The notes beneath the pieces are model-generated. The model had not been told where the DNA came from, did no database searches, and saw only the letters and a program-made list of their open reading frames with translations. Made by a program: the position numbers and the translations under genes. From CAXQZM01 sp964228455 (GTDB taxonomy: Bacteria; Pseudomonadota; Alphaproteobacteria; UBA7985), in NCBI GenBank assembly GCA_964228455.1, contig CAXQZM010000044.1:1-14300 (forward strand): a stretch of DNA of 14,300 nucleotides, given 5' to 3'. Shown here piece by piece: positions 6,943-14,299 of this stretch. The number at the start of each line of letters is the position of its first letter. The first letter of the stretch is position 1.

Positions 6943-8235
6943 GTGGTAAATTTAATCCAAGCTCTTAGCCCATGGGCACTTTTAGTCGTCGGACTATTGG
7001 TAGGTATGTTCCTTGGTATTGCAGCGCTATTACCTCGCTTAAACTATCTTCAATCACGGTTATTTGCTCAAAGTCAAATGCGAGAAGAGGAAACGCAAAC
7101 TCAAGAACTGATGGCATTGAAAATGCAAGATATTGCAAATCAAGCACTAAGGCAAAATCGAGCAGATTTCATGCAGATGGCCAACCAAACTTTTGCACAA
7201 GCTAATAAGACTTCTGCACAAGATCTGCAAAAAAGGCAGGAGGGCATCACGGCCATGCTGAAGCCTTTAAAAGAATCTGTTGAGCAGTATCGGGTTCAGA
7301 CTTCAGCAGGTCAGGGTGCACTGAGACAACAACTCGAAAATTTATCGGTTCTTGGACAAGAGATGAATCGGCAAGCGGCGGGTTTGCGCAACGCTTTGAC
7401 CTCTACACCACGCGGAGCTGGTGCATGGGGCGAGCAGCAGCTGAAAAATGTGATGACAATGGCTGGGATGGCGGAGCACGTTGATTTTGATTTACAGGCT
7501 CATGTCAGAGGAAAGGATGGTCAGTCTCTGCGGCCTGATGCAATAATTAAGTTACCAGGTGATGGAAGCATTGTCGTGGATGCAAAAGCCCCTTTAGAGG
7601 CTTTTGTAAATGCTCATGAAGCAGATACACCCCAGGAATCAAAGAGACAACTAGAGAGCTTTGTGGACTCAATACGTGGGCACCTAAAAGAGCTAGGTAA
7701 GAAAGCTTATTGGGACAATATAATCTCTGCCCCAGAATTTGTTGTTATGTTCCTACCAAATGATGCAATGCTAAACACAGCGTTGGAAACTAGGCCGCGC
7801 CTTTTGGAGGAGGCATTAGAACAAAAAGTTGTCATGGCTTCGCCAGGAACTTTAATAGCGCTCCTGACGACTGTTGCGCATACTTGGAGGCAAGAGTCAT
7901 TGCACCGAAACTCTCAAGAAATTGCTGATCTAGGAAAGAGGCTTTATGACTCTCTTGCTTCACTAGGCGGTCATTTTGATAAGCTGCACAAAGGTATCAG
8001 CCAGACTGCTAAAGCATATACGGGCATGGTTGGGTCACTTGACACCAACGTTATGCCAAAAGCGCGGCGGTTTCGAGATTTACAGATGGATCCAGGAGCG
8101 AAGTCGCTCGTAGAGCCAAAAACGCTGGAAGAAATGGATTTGCGAGATCCTGATACACTAAGGAACTTGGAGGCACCCTCAGATCGCCAAGTTGTCGATC
8201 AAGCGGGTGCTTCCAAGAGTAGCAGCAGCGATTAG
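6943..8235 (+). CDS. rmuC: DNA recombination protein RmuC
   Basis: RmuC limits inversions at short inverted repeats and has a predicted PD-(D/E)XK nuclease-like domain. In this 430-residue protein an N-terminal membrane anchor (about 9-31) is followed by a Gln-rich coiled coil (about 35-150). The RmuC domain comes next: RGAGAWGEQQL (157-167), RPDAIIKLPGDGSIVVDAKAPL (positions 197-218, with Asp199, Asp213 and Lys215 as likely active-site residues), FVVMFLPNDAML, and VMASPGTLIALL. The GTG at 6943 is chosen because it precedes the membrane anchor. No ribosome-binding sequence is seen, which matches the leaderless promoter geometry. The SOS box upstream suggests damage induction. The last 19 codons, a Ser-rich low-complexity tail, overlap the end of panC on the other strand. 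Confidence 0.93.
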   Translation: MVNLIQALSPWALLVVGLLVGMFLGIAALLPRLNYLQSRLFAQSQMREEETQTQELMALKMQDIANQALRQNRADFMQMANQTFAQANKTSAQDLQKRQEGITAMLKPLKESVEQYRVQTSAGQGALRQQLENLSVLGQEMNRQAAGLRNALTSTPRGAGAWGEQQLKNVMTMAGMAEHVDFDLQAHVRGKDGQSLRPDAIIKLPGDGSIVVDAKAPLEAFVNAHEADTPQESKRQLESFVDSIRGHLKELGKKAYWDNIISAPEFVVMFLPNDAMLNTALETRPRLLEEALEQKVVMASPGTLIALLTTVAHTWRQESLHRNSQEIADLGKRLYDSLASLGGHFDKLHKGISQTAKAYTGMVGSLDTNVMPKARRFRDLQMDPGAKSLVEPKTLEEMDLRDPDTLRNLEAPSDRQVVDQAGASKSSSSD

Positions 8236-9021
8236 ACGGCCAAATCCCTTTTTTATAAGCGCATCCTGTTTGGTCATCGTCTCCGCATCGACGTAAGCTA
8301 AGTATGAGATTAGGCTGAAACCTAAATTTTTTAAATTTTCCTTCGCTCCTTTTAAGACTGAATCTATCTCTTGCCCGCTAATTATTCTGTCGCGTGCAGT
8401 GATCATCTCAGATTGTAGGTAGGGCGCTATTTTTCTCTCTTCCGATGTTAGGTAGGTGTTTCGCGAAGAGAGTGCGAGACCATCTGGATCTCTTCGAGTA
8501 CTACACCCAATGATTTTTGTGGATATTAACAAATCCTTAGTTAATTTCTTTATTATCTGGAGCTGCTGAAAGTCTTTTTCCCCAAAATAAGCTGTGTCGG
8601 CTTTCCCTATTATTAACAATTTCGCTACTATCGTAGCAACACCTTCAAAAAAATGTGGCCGATCCATCCCTTCCCACTTCTGGCCAAGTTCGCCGATATT
8701 TACTCGAGTGCTCTCTCCTTTGGGGTACATCAAGTCATTTGTGGGCGCGAAGACGCCCTCCACACCAACACTCCGCAGCTTTTTTACATCTTCATCGAAA
8801 GTTTTGGGATAGATCTCGAGATCCTCGTGGGCTGCAAATTGCATAGGATTAACAAAAATTGTGGCTAAGCAAATATGGCCGTCTAGCTTAGCCTTACGCA
8901 TCAGGTCTAAGTGTCCCTCATGCAGAGCACCCATAGTTGGGATAAGAGCGAGGGTTCTCTCTAAGCCCCTAACTTGAGCTTGGAACATAGTTAGGTCTTC
9001 CAACGATTTGCAAATCTTCAT
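8179..9021 (-). CDS. panC: Pantothenate synthetase (pantoate--beta-alanine ligase)
   Basis: This enzyme joins pantoate and beta-alanine using ATP, through a pantoyl-adenylate, in the last step of vitamin B5 synthesis for coenzyme A. It is cytosolic. The length (280 residues) is normal. Family motifs are all present: IPTMGALHEGH with the HxGH nucleotide-binding residues His34 and His37, FVNPMQF (56-62), RPHFFEGVATIVAK (121-134), FGEKDFQQ (146-153), RDPDGLALSSRN (177-188), and the C-terminal ARLIDN-type ending (STRLIDNLAI). AGGTGG lies 4 nt before the ATG, supporting the start. It is divergent from the hydrolase across 47 bp and overlaps rmuC tail to tail by 57 bp. No panB is seen in the window. 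Confidence 0.97.
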   Translation of the reverse strand: MKICKSLEDLTMFQAQVRGLERTLALIPTMGALHEGHLDLMRKAKLDGHICLATIFVNPMQFAAHEDLEIYPKTFDEDVKKLRSVGVEGVFAPTNDLMYPKGESTRVNIGELGQKWEGMDRPHFFEGVATIVAKLLIIGKADTAYFGEKDFQQLQIIKKLTKDLLISTKIIGCSTRRDPDGLALSSRNTYLTSEERKIAPYLQSEMITARDRIISGQEIDSVLKGAKENLKNLGFSLISYLAYVDAETMTKQDALIKKGFGRLIAAATLGSTRLIDNLAI

Positions 9022-9348
9022 GGCGCCACCTATGCCCCAGTTTGTTATTTATTCAAAGGTGAGACATAATGACGATCGGGTCTTCAGCAAAATTTCAATC
9101 TGTTGGAAAACATAACTCGTTGCACCCAACTTGTCGTGCGCTTCTTGATAACTCTTATCCTGACCCCTGGGAAATGAGTTTAGTAGAGGCACGCCGCGAG
9201 TTTCAGCGGCACAAGAGAGATATAAGTGGTCCCATTCCTTCAATAAGGTCTATAGAAACTGTACATGCGGAAATTAACCAGCGGCAGGTTCCAATCACTC
9301 TTTATCGCCCTCGTGTAGATAAAGCTCTACCTCTGGCAATAGCCAGTC

Positions 9349-10041
9349 ATGGGGGGGGGCTTCGTTATTGGTGAACACGATTTTTACCATGCCCAATGCG
9401 CCCGTGTGGCAAACGCCGTAGACTGCATTGTGGCATCAGTAGGTTATGGACTATCGCCCGAGCATAGGTTTCCACAACCACTGGAGGACTGTCGTTTGGC
9501 ATACAATTGGCTGCTGAAAGAACATGAGTGGCTCGGAATTAAGGTTGATAATGTCGCGATATACGGTGACAGTGCAGGCGCGAATTTAGCTGCTGCTTTG
9601 GGTGTTCTGGCAACTCAAGGTGTAATTCCGGCCCCACAGATGATCTGGATGATTTATCCGGTCACAGATATGCTTGCCCGTACTGAATCTCGTGAAAAAT
9701 ATTCGAAAGGATTTGGTTTGGATGAGAGCCATATGCGGTGGTATCGTGATCAGTATCTTGCTGATAGTGCTGATGCTGCAAAGATACTCGCTTCACCTGG
9801 AAGGATGTCTGGATCTACGGCCGCTGCATTCTCTCCAACGCTTATCCAAACTGCCGGATTTGATCCATTAAAGGATGAAGCGAGAGAGCTCGCGGAGCTT
9901 CTGTATAAAGCTGAACAACTTCTCTCTTACACATGTTACGAGGAGATGACACATGGATTTATTAATGCGTTTGATTTGCTCACAGAATCACAAATGGCAA
10001 TAGACGAAGGTATCCGTTGGTTGAGGAAATACATCACGTAA
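9349..10041 (+). CDS. Catalytic portion of the frameshifted HSL-family hydrolase
   Basis: This is the second frame of the broken hydrolase gene. It opens at an ATG formed by the last two bases of the His codon and the first G of the run. It carries the whole catalytic triad (GDSAG, GFDPLKDE, MTHGF) and the LSPEHRFPQPLEDC segment typical of the family. It lacks the N-terminal 93 residues and the His of HGGG. If expressed alone it would miss the cap/N-terminal region and is unlikely to be active. No ribosome-binding sequence precedes this ATG, so independent translation is doubtful. Confidence 0.7.
   Translation: MGGGFVIGEHDFYHAQCARVANAVDCIVASVGYGLSPEHRFPQPLEDCRLAYNWLLKEHEWLGIKVDNVAIYGDSAGANLAAALGVLATQGVIPAPQMIWMIYPVTDMLARTESREKYSKGFGLDESHMRWYRDQYLADSADAAKILASPGRMSGSTAAAFSPTLIQTAGFDPLKDEARELAELLYKAEQLLSYTCYEEMTHGFINAFDLLTESQMAIDEGIRWLRKYIT
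9351..9359 (+). repeat. Run of nine G (frameshift site in hydrolase gene)
   Basis: Nine consecutive G follow the CAT of the oxyanion-hole histidine. Eight G would keep the HGGGFVIG frame. Nine shift it and bring a TGA 15 bases after the run. Such runs are prone to replication slippage, RNA polymerase slippage and sequencing miscounts. Confidence 0.95.
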
Positions 10042-10135
10042 CCTCGTGTAAATGAGCAATAATAAAGTGGTGAAGCGTCAAACGTCGATCAGATAATTTG
10101 AGACGGAAGTTTTGAGAAATTGCTGTTTTGTTGGA

Positions 10136-11044
10136 TCAAACCATGAACCAGAGGACCACAGGGAGAGTAATTAGTGCTAATAAGTTACTAGTCATTACTA
10201 AAGCGGCAGTCTCTTTTACCTGATTATTGTACATTGCGGCGAACATGTAGTTCAGCACGGCAATTGGCATAACGGTTTGTAGTATAAATATGTCTGCCGC
10301 CACTCCCTCAAATCTAAAAAGCCTTACCAAAACAAGCGCGATTGCTAAACCCAATAAGAATCTAGTTGCTGAAAGGGAGAGATTTCTAGGCAAACTGGAA
10401 ATGTTTAGTTTTGATATGGAAACACCAAGCGATACCAGAACGATTGGTATAACCATGCCGCCAAGGATCTTCGTTGCATCCATAAGCCAGTTTGGAGCCA
10501 GTAATTGGCCAGTTTGCTCGCGCCACCAAATTAACCCTAAAGTGGCCGTTACTGACCACAAAACGGGACTTTGAAGAACCGTAATAATAGATGCCTCTCC
10601 TTGGTGTGCCCAACGACCAATAGTGTGCATAAGCATCGCAGAAACTGAGAAGTAAATTAGCGCATAAGATTCGCCTGCAGCTCCAAATGCAAGAAAACAC
10701 ACGGGAAGGCCGACATTTCCCACATTCGGAAAAGAAAATGCAGCGGTTAACGCCTTGCGGTCACCTCCGAAAATTGGAAGTATGAGATAAGAGGCGATCG
10801 TTACGGCTGAAATGACTGCAAGCACGGCTGCCATAAATTTAACCAGTTCAAAGAATTGCACTTCATGGATTAAAAGAAAGTGGAAAAGCAGACAGGGGGT
10901 CCCAATCAAGGTAACGAATGCAGTTATTTCTTGTGTTGGATAATTTCGTCCCGATCTAGCCCAGAAAAATCCGGTGCCTGCGACTGCTAGTACAGGCAAT
11001 AAGATATTTAGAACTGCTAGGAACTGATCAATCAGTAAGGTCAT
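10136..11044 (-). CDS. AEC-family transporter (auxin efflux carrier type permease)
   Basis: This 302-residue integral membrane protein has about ten hydrophobic segments in two halves, typical of bacterial AEC-family permeases (YfdV/MdcF-like), which move small carboxylates. The signature FSFPNVGNVGLPVCFLAFG (about 103-121) in the first half and GMVIPIVLVSLGVSIS (about 195-210) in the second are the family's Asn/Gly/Pro-rich unwound-helix motifs. The C-terminus (PIAVLNYMFAAMYN) is also characteristic. The ATG lies 12 bp after the AlkA-like gene on the same strand, with no clear ribosome-binding sequence, so it is probably the last gene of that operon. Nothing in the neighbourhood identifies the substrate. 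Confidence 0.92.
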   Translation of the reverse strand: MTLLIDQFLAVLNILLPVLAVAGTGFFWARSGRNYPTQEITAFVTLIGTPCLLFHFLLIHEVQFFELVKFMAAVLAVISAVTIASYLILPIFGGDRKALTAAFSFPNVGNVGLPVCFLAFGAAGESYALIYFSVSAMLMHTIGRWAHQGEASIITVLQSPVLWSVTATLGLIWWREQTGQLLAPNWLMDATKILGGMVIPIVLVSLGVSISKLNISSLPRNLSLSATRFLLGLAIALVLVRLFRFEGVAADIFILQTVMPIAVLNYMFAAMYNNQVKETAALVMTSNLLALITLPVVLWFMV

Positions 11045-11056
11045 GATTCGATTAAG

Positions 11057-11692
11057 TTAATTGAGTGTCGCAGAGCCATATAGGGCCCATAGAATTAAGC
11101 AGACAGCGCTTCTATGAGGGGTGTATTTTTTTGTCAGTTCTATCCCCTGTTTAACTGTTGGTTTTTCAGGCAGAGACAGAAGTATCTGCAAGCCTTTTTC
11201 TAAAGCTAAATCTCCTGGCGGATAGATGTCTTGCCTTCCTTCTGAAAACATCAAGTAAATTTTTGCAGACCAGGGACCAAAGCCTCGAATTTTAGTAAGC
11301 ATTTCTGTGGCCGTTTCATCATCTAAGGTTTTCAGTTCCATCAGAGGCAATGCGCCGGTGTGGACGGCTTGCGCGAGGTCCATTGCATATTCTATTTTTC
11401 TTGCGGATAGACCAGCGGATCGCAAATCATTCCAATCAAGGCTCAGAAAACTAGAGCAACAGGGGGAGCCATCCATGAGTGCCCAGACTCTACCTCGAAT
11501 TGCAGCGGCGGCTTTAACTGAAAGTTGTTGTCCTATAATAGTAGCTAACAATGTTGGGAACCCTGGAGCACTGTGGCGCGTTTTCGGAATTCCCACTCGG
11601 TTAATTGCAAAAGCAATTTCATCGTGCTCTGCCGCCAAAGCTTTCAAGCCATCATGGACTACTTTTTGTCTTGATGCATTTTTAGCCATCAT
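11057..11692 (-). CDS. DNA-3-methyladenine glycosylase II family (AlkA-like, HhH-GPD)
   Basis: This base-excision repair enzyme removes alkylated purines from DNA, leaving an abasic site. The 211 residues cover the HhH-GPD core only, as in yeast MAG-like and short bacterial forms, without the N-terminal domain of E. coli AlkA. Visible are TIIGQQLSVKAAAAIRGRV (51-69), the LSARKIEYAMDLA segment (96-108), the helix-hairpin-helix MLTKIRGFGPWSAKIYLMF (131-149), and the catalytic Asp161 in YPPGDLAL. No iron-sulfur cysteine cluster is present. Two adjacent ATG codons (11692, 11689) are possible starts, with no ribosome-binding sequence nearby. The first overlaps the end of the extensin-like remnant by 11 bp, suggesting translational coupling. 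I see no SOS box here. Family membership is firm; the exact substrate range is not shown by sequence. Confidence 0.93.
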   Translation of the reverse strand: MMAKNASRQKVVHDGLKALAAEHDEIAFAINRVGIPKTRHSAPGFPTLLATIIGQQLSVKAAAAIRGRVWALMDGSPCCSSFLSLDWNDLRSAGLSARKIEYAMDLAQAVHTGALPLMELKTLDDETATEMLTKIRGFGPWSAKIYLMFSEGRQDIYPPGDLALEKGLQILLSLPEKPTVKQGIELTKKYTPHRSAVCLILWALYGSATLN

Positions 11693-11936
11693 AGGAAATA
11701 CAATTGCCTTTATCTAAATGAATATGATCATGATGGCCTTCGTCGCTCCAAGGGGCCAAAACAACCGAAAAATATGAACAAGTTGAATTTGTTATTGTCC
11801 TAAGAAAACGGCGCTTTAGTCCTTGCCCTCGGAACCAATCGTTAAAGATAGATGTTAAGGACCTATCAGATAGAATAAATACAATCAAACCCCGCATTAG
11901 GCTCTTAGCCTGACTGCTAGCCAACAGAAGGTCCAT
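11682..11936 (-). pseudogene. Truncated extensin-like (M15-type fold) C-terminal domain remnant
   Basis: This is an 84-codon frame. From about residue 16 on it resembles the second half of the bacterial extensin-like C-terminal domain: GLIVFILSDRSLTSIFNDW, then RFLRTITNSTCSYFSVVL, then PWSDEGHHDHIHLDKGNC. The final HDHIHLD (69-75) corresponds to the HxH metal-binding end of this M15-peptidase-like fold. The first half, including the SxHxxGxAxD metal motif, is missing: a stop lies five codons upstream, and the DNA there codes for the GT2 protein in another frame. The homology begins right after the GT2 stop codon. The frame overlaps GT2 by 40 bp and the AlkA-like gene by 11 bp. It is probably a non-functional fragment, although the frame itself is undamaged and may be translated. 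The assignment rests on remembered family patterns. Confidence 0.65.
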
Positions 11937-12568
11937 AGCATAAATATACTAGCACTAATCGATCCGCGGATGGTTCCAGAGATTTTAGATCGTCCTGCCT
12001 GTCGAGCTTGATACGGAAGCGGAATTTCTTTCCAAGAAAGCTTAGATGAAGCCGCCTTTATTTGCATTTCTATAGTCCAGCCAAAACCTCGATCGGTCAT
12101 ATTAAGCATATCTAAAGTGTCTCGACGAATTGCTCTAAATGGACCTATGTCTTGAAAGTGGACACCCCACCGTAAGTGAATTAGATAGCAAAGTAATCTG
12201 TTGCCTATGGTTTGAAGCCAGTTCATTTCGCCGGCTGTGGTTATTCGGGCCGCTGAGGATACTAAGGCCCCGTTTTCTAGTGCAATCACTAAGCTTTGTA
12301 GCTGTTCTACTGGGTCGCTGCCATCCGCAGAGGCGTAGACCAATATCTGCTTCGATGCTGCTTGTGACCCCGCCCAGACTGCCGCTCCATAACCTCTTCG
12401 CGGTTCACTAATAACTTTATATCCCAAGTTTTTTGCGATTAATGCGGTGTCGTCTGAGCTTCCGTTGTCAACAACTATGACCTCGATATCCGTTGGAAGT
12501 CTTTTAGCTAATAATGGCAAGGTTTTTGCCTCGTTAAGCGCTGGGATTATTAAGCTTACGGGCAACAT
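11897..12568 (-). CDS. GT2-family glycosyltransferase (DPM1-like)
   Basis: This 223-residue GT-A fold glycosyltransferase uses a nucleotide-sugar donor. The N-terminus PVSLIIPALNEAKTL (3-17) and VIVVDNGSSDDT (30-41) form the nucleotide-binding core. ADGSD (81-85) stands where the DxD metal site is expected. IGPFRAIRRDTLDML and DRGFGWTIEMQIKAA are signatures of a bacterial subgroup related to dolichyl-phosphate mannose/glucose synthases. GRSKISGTIRGSI precedes a single C-terminal hydrophobic segment (about 205-219) that may anchor it to the membrane. The start overlaps the previous gene by 35 bp and is fixed by the conserved N-terminus. By family it probably makes a polyprenyl-phosphate sugar or modifies a lipid, and the neighbouring GT-C protein could use such a product. 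That link is inference. Confidence 0.88.
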   Translation of the reverse strand: MLPVSLIIPALNEAKTLPLLAKRLPTDIEVIVVDNGSSDDTALIAKNLGYKVISEPRRGYGAAVWAGSQAASKQILVYASADGSDPVEQLQSLVIALENGALVSSAARITTAGEMNWLQTIGNRLLCYLIHLRWGVHFQDIGPFRAIRRDTLDMLNMTDRGFGWTIEMQIKAASSKLSWKEIPLPYQARQAGRSKISGTIRGSISASIFMLWTFCWLAVRLRA

Positions 12569-13763
12569 TCTTTAAATATAAAGCTAAAGCAAGAGCAATT
12601 GAAGGGCCAAATTCCAGCCAAACTAGCACCTTATCAAAGAACATTTCCAGATCACTCTCCTGGAATAATGGCCTCAAATAATATAGGGGTAAAGTAGCAA
12701 CTAAAACTAAACCCGACCAGCGGATTGGATGATAAGTTGTTAATAGAAAAGGCACTATCCAAACCCAATACCATGGAAAAAATGTTGGGCTTAGCATCAG
12801 AAGACTACCAGTCAGTATCAATGCAACCAGTGCGGGGTTATTTTTAAGTTTTGAAAAGGGTAGCATGAGGCTCAAAAGAATGGGAACGCAAAGTGATAAA
12901 ATCCGGGCCGGACTTTGACCGAATAAGCGGCTAAGAACCGTAAATATAGCATCGTTTAGCTCCCAATACCGACTATATGCGCGCAGACCTGAATGGTCTG
13001 TCATAAAATAAATCGCCTGCGGCAGGAAAATTAACGAAATGAGAGAAGTTAAAGCTAAGCCCACGATTATCTGTAATCTAAAGGTAGGCAGCGCACTCAG
13101 AGTAATTGGAACTAGTAGTATTGGCCAGTGTCTGATGGCAATTGCAAGCAATAGAAAGATTATAGCAGGTATTATACGACCTTCCCGCAAGCTAAGCAGC
13201 CAACCGAGAAGTGCTGGAAATAACCACACATCAAAGTGCAGACCATTGTATGTCACGAGGACAAGTAGAGGATTCAGCGCGATTGCCCAAGCACAGTACT
13301 GAAATTCATGAGGTCGCGCCCAACGCTTTAATATGATTAGCGTGGCGAGCTCCGCTAAAATGAAACTAGTAAAAAAGCCACTTGAAATCGGACCCGGTAG
13401 TAAATCAATTAAGGCGAAGGAGACAATTGCGAGTGGAGCATAAATTGTCGAGAACAGCAATGTATCTTGCCGAATTGAGCTAATTAACGCTGTTTCTTGC
13501 TTTTGTAATGCAAGAATTTCCGGAGGGAGTTTCGTTAGGAAATCGCTTATTGGATACGCATATGGGTTAAAACCATGAGCTAGTAGTTTGCCGTCCCAAA
13601 AATATCGGAAAAAGTCGAGTTCCTCGAAAGGCTCAAAATTGAAGGCAATCAGCCGAAGAGCAAGGCCGAGGCTTACGGCTATCCAGACAGGGACATGCAA
13701 TTGCCGCCAAAGAGCAAATAACCAAATAAGCCCTGAAACTGTAAGAAGAGATACTACGATCAT
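12534..13763 (-). CDS. GT-C-type polytopic membrane glycosyltransferase
   Basis: This protein of about 409 residues has ten or more hydrophobic segments. After the first two membrane segments comes an acidic loop with DFFRYFWDG (about 50-58), then HGFNPYAYPISD. This is the DxxRYxWDG...NPY pattern of GT-C enzymes (GT87/DUF2029 and related mannosyltransferases), which transfer sugars from polyprenyl-phosphate donors on the outer face of the membrane. A late loop, SPTFFPWYWVW (about 320-330), is also typical. I chose the ATG at 13763 because it forms an ATGA overlap with the stop of the DUF547 gene. An ATG eight codons earlier (13787) is also open. Acceptor and sugar cannot be told from sequence. 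The 3' end overlaps the GT2 gene by 35 bp. Confidence 0.82.
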   Translation of the reverse strand: MIVVSLLTVSGLIWLFALWRQLHVPVWIAVSLGLALRLIAFNFEPFEELDFFRYFWDGKLLAHGFNPYAYPISDFLTKLPPEILALQKQETALISSIRQDTLLFSTIYAPLAIVSFALIDLLPGPISSGFFTSFILAELATLIILKRWARPHEFQYCAWAIALNPLLVLVTYNGLHFDVWLFPALLGWLLSLREGRIIPAIIFLLLAIAIRHWPILLVPITLSALPTFRLQIIVGLALTSLISLIFLPQAIYFMTDHSGLRAYSRYWELNDAIFTVLSRLFGQSPARILSLCVPILLSLMLPFSKLKNNPALVALILTGSLLMLSPTFFPWYWVWIVPFLLTTYHPIRWSGLVLVATLPLYYLRPLFQESDLEMFFDKVLVWLEFGPSIALALALYLKNVARKLNNPSA

Positions 13764-14299
13764 TCCAGGATAATATTTAACGACCAATCATATGGTATGA
13801 ATCGAAGACGCTGGGCCTCACCATAGTTATTATCGGTATAACTAGAAATGTGCTGAATAGTTTCCGCATCGGTGCTACCAAAATCCTGCGAAAACCAGTT
13901 ATATATTTGAGATACACCCAAACGCTTGCCTTCCAAGCCACCAACTCCCCGTGGATGATTTATGTACTCTGTTGCTGCATAGTCTAATTGAGAATTAAGT
14001 GAATTACCCTCAAAAACGAGAGCTTGGAGATTTGGACACGACAAGCTAGCGCAGTTTAATGCATAGTGAATCCGCGGTTCATCCCATTGCCGACGAATTA
14101 TTTGGTTTTCTATATGGTCCAAGGAGATAGCTGTACCCATAACTTCGAAATGATTCGTCAAAAAGAAGTAAGGCTTGTTTCTATCTACGTTGGTAAATTC
14201 TCCTAGTTCAAGGACTAAAAAAATCATGCCAGCGTTGTAGAAGTTGATCCAATAAGCGAGTGCTTCCTGATCACTAAGTAATGCGGGGTCAATTTTTTC
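13760..14299 (-). CDS. DUF547 domain protein, C-terminal part (gene starts right of window)
   Basis: The frame is open to the window edge, so the ATG at 14227 is internal. It falls inside the conserved ALAYWINFYNAGM segment. The 179 visible residues match the DUF547 family: the YWINFYNA motif, SLDHIENQIIRRQWDEPRIHYAL in pieces (about 57-79 of the visible part), NCASLSCPNL, and a C-terminal YNWFSQDFG region. DUF547 proteins are often exported and have no established biochemical role. A resemblance to papain-like or transglutaminase-like folds has been suggested, and the NCASLSCP cysteines are the notable candidates. Any signal peptide would lie outside the window. The stop codon is shared with the GT-C start (ATGA), so the two are probably co-translated and may work in the same envelope pathway. 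Confidence 0.88.
   Translation of the reverse strand, partial: EKIDPALLSDQEALAYWINFYNAGMIFLVLELGEFTNVDRNKPYFFLTNHFEVMGTAISLDHIENQIIRRQWDEPRIHYALNCASLSCPNLQALVFEGNSLNSQLDYAATEYINHPRGVGGLEGKRLGVSQIYNWFSQDFGSTDAETIQHISSYTDNNYGEAQRLRFIPYDWSLNIILE

Larger units (their letters stand above)
9069..10041 (+). pseudogene. HSL-family alpha/beta hydrolase (esterase/lipase), frameshifted at poly-G
   Basis: This is one gene of about 323 codons split by a frameshift. The first frame (9069-9374) gives 93 residues up to the HGGG motif, then runs out of frame into LRYW and a stop. The second frame resumes with GGGFVIGEHDFYHAQ. Together they form a complete hormone-sensitive-lipase-type hydrolase: oxyanion hole HGGGF (about 94-98), nucleophile GDSAG (Ser about 168), acid Asp in GFDPLKDE (about 265), and His in MTHGF (about 295). 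The start is supported by AAGGTGAG 5 nt before the ATG. With eight G instead of nine at 9351-9359 the frame would be intact. Either the gene is dead, phase-variable or rescued by slippage, or the base is a sequencing error. The substrate is unknown; such enzymes cut short-chain esters. Confidence 0.88.

Noticed and set aside
10042..10135. Possible terminator between the convergent hydrolase and AEC genes
   Set aside because: A CGTC/GACG pairing with a bulge exists, but the stem is short, the loop is long, and no T-run follows. Nothing convincing is present in this 94-bp gap.
13760..14227. DUF547 gene as a complete 155-residue protein starting at 14227
   Set aside because: The same frame continues upstream to the window edge and includes the conserved YWINFYNA segment, so the ATG is internal.
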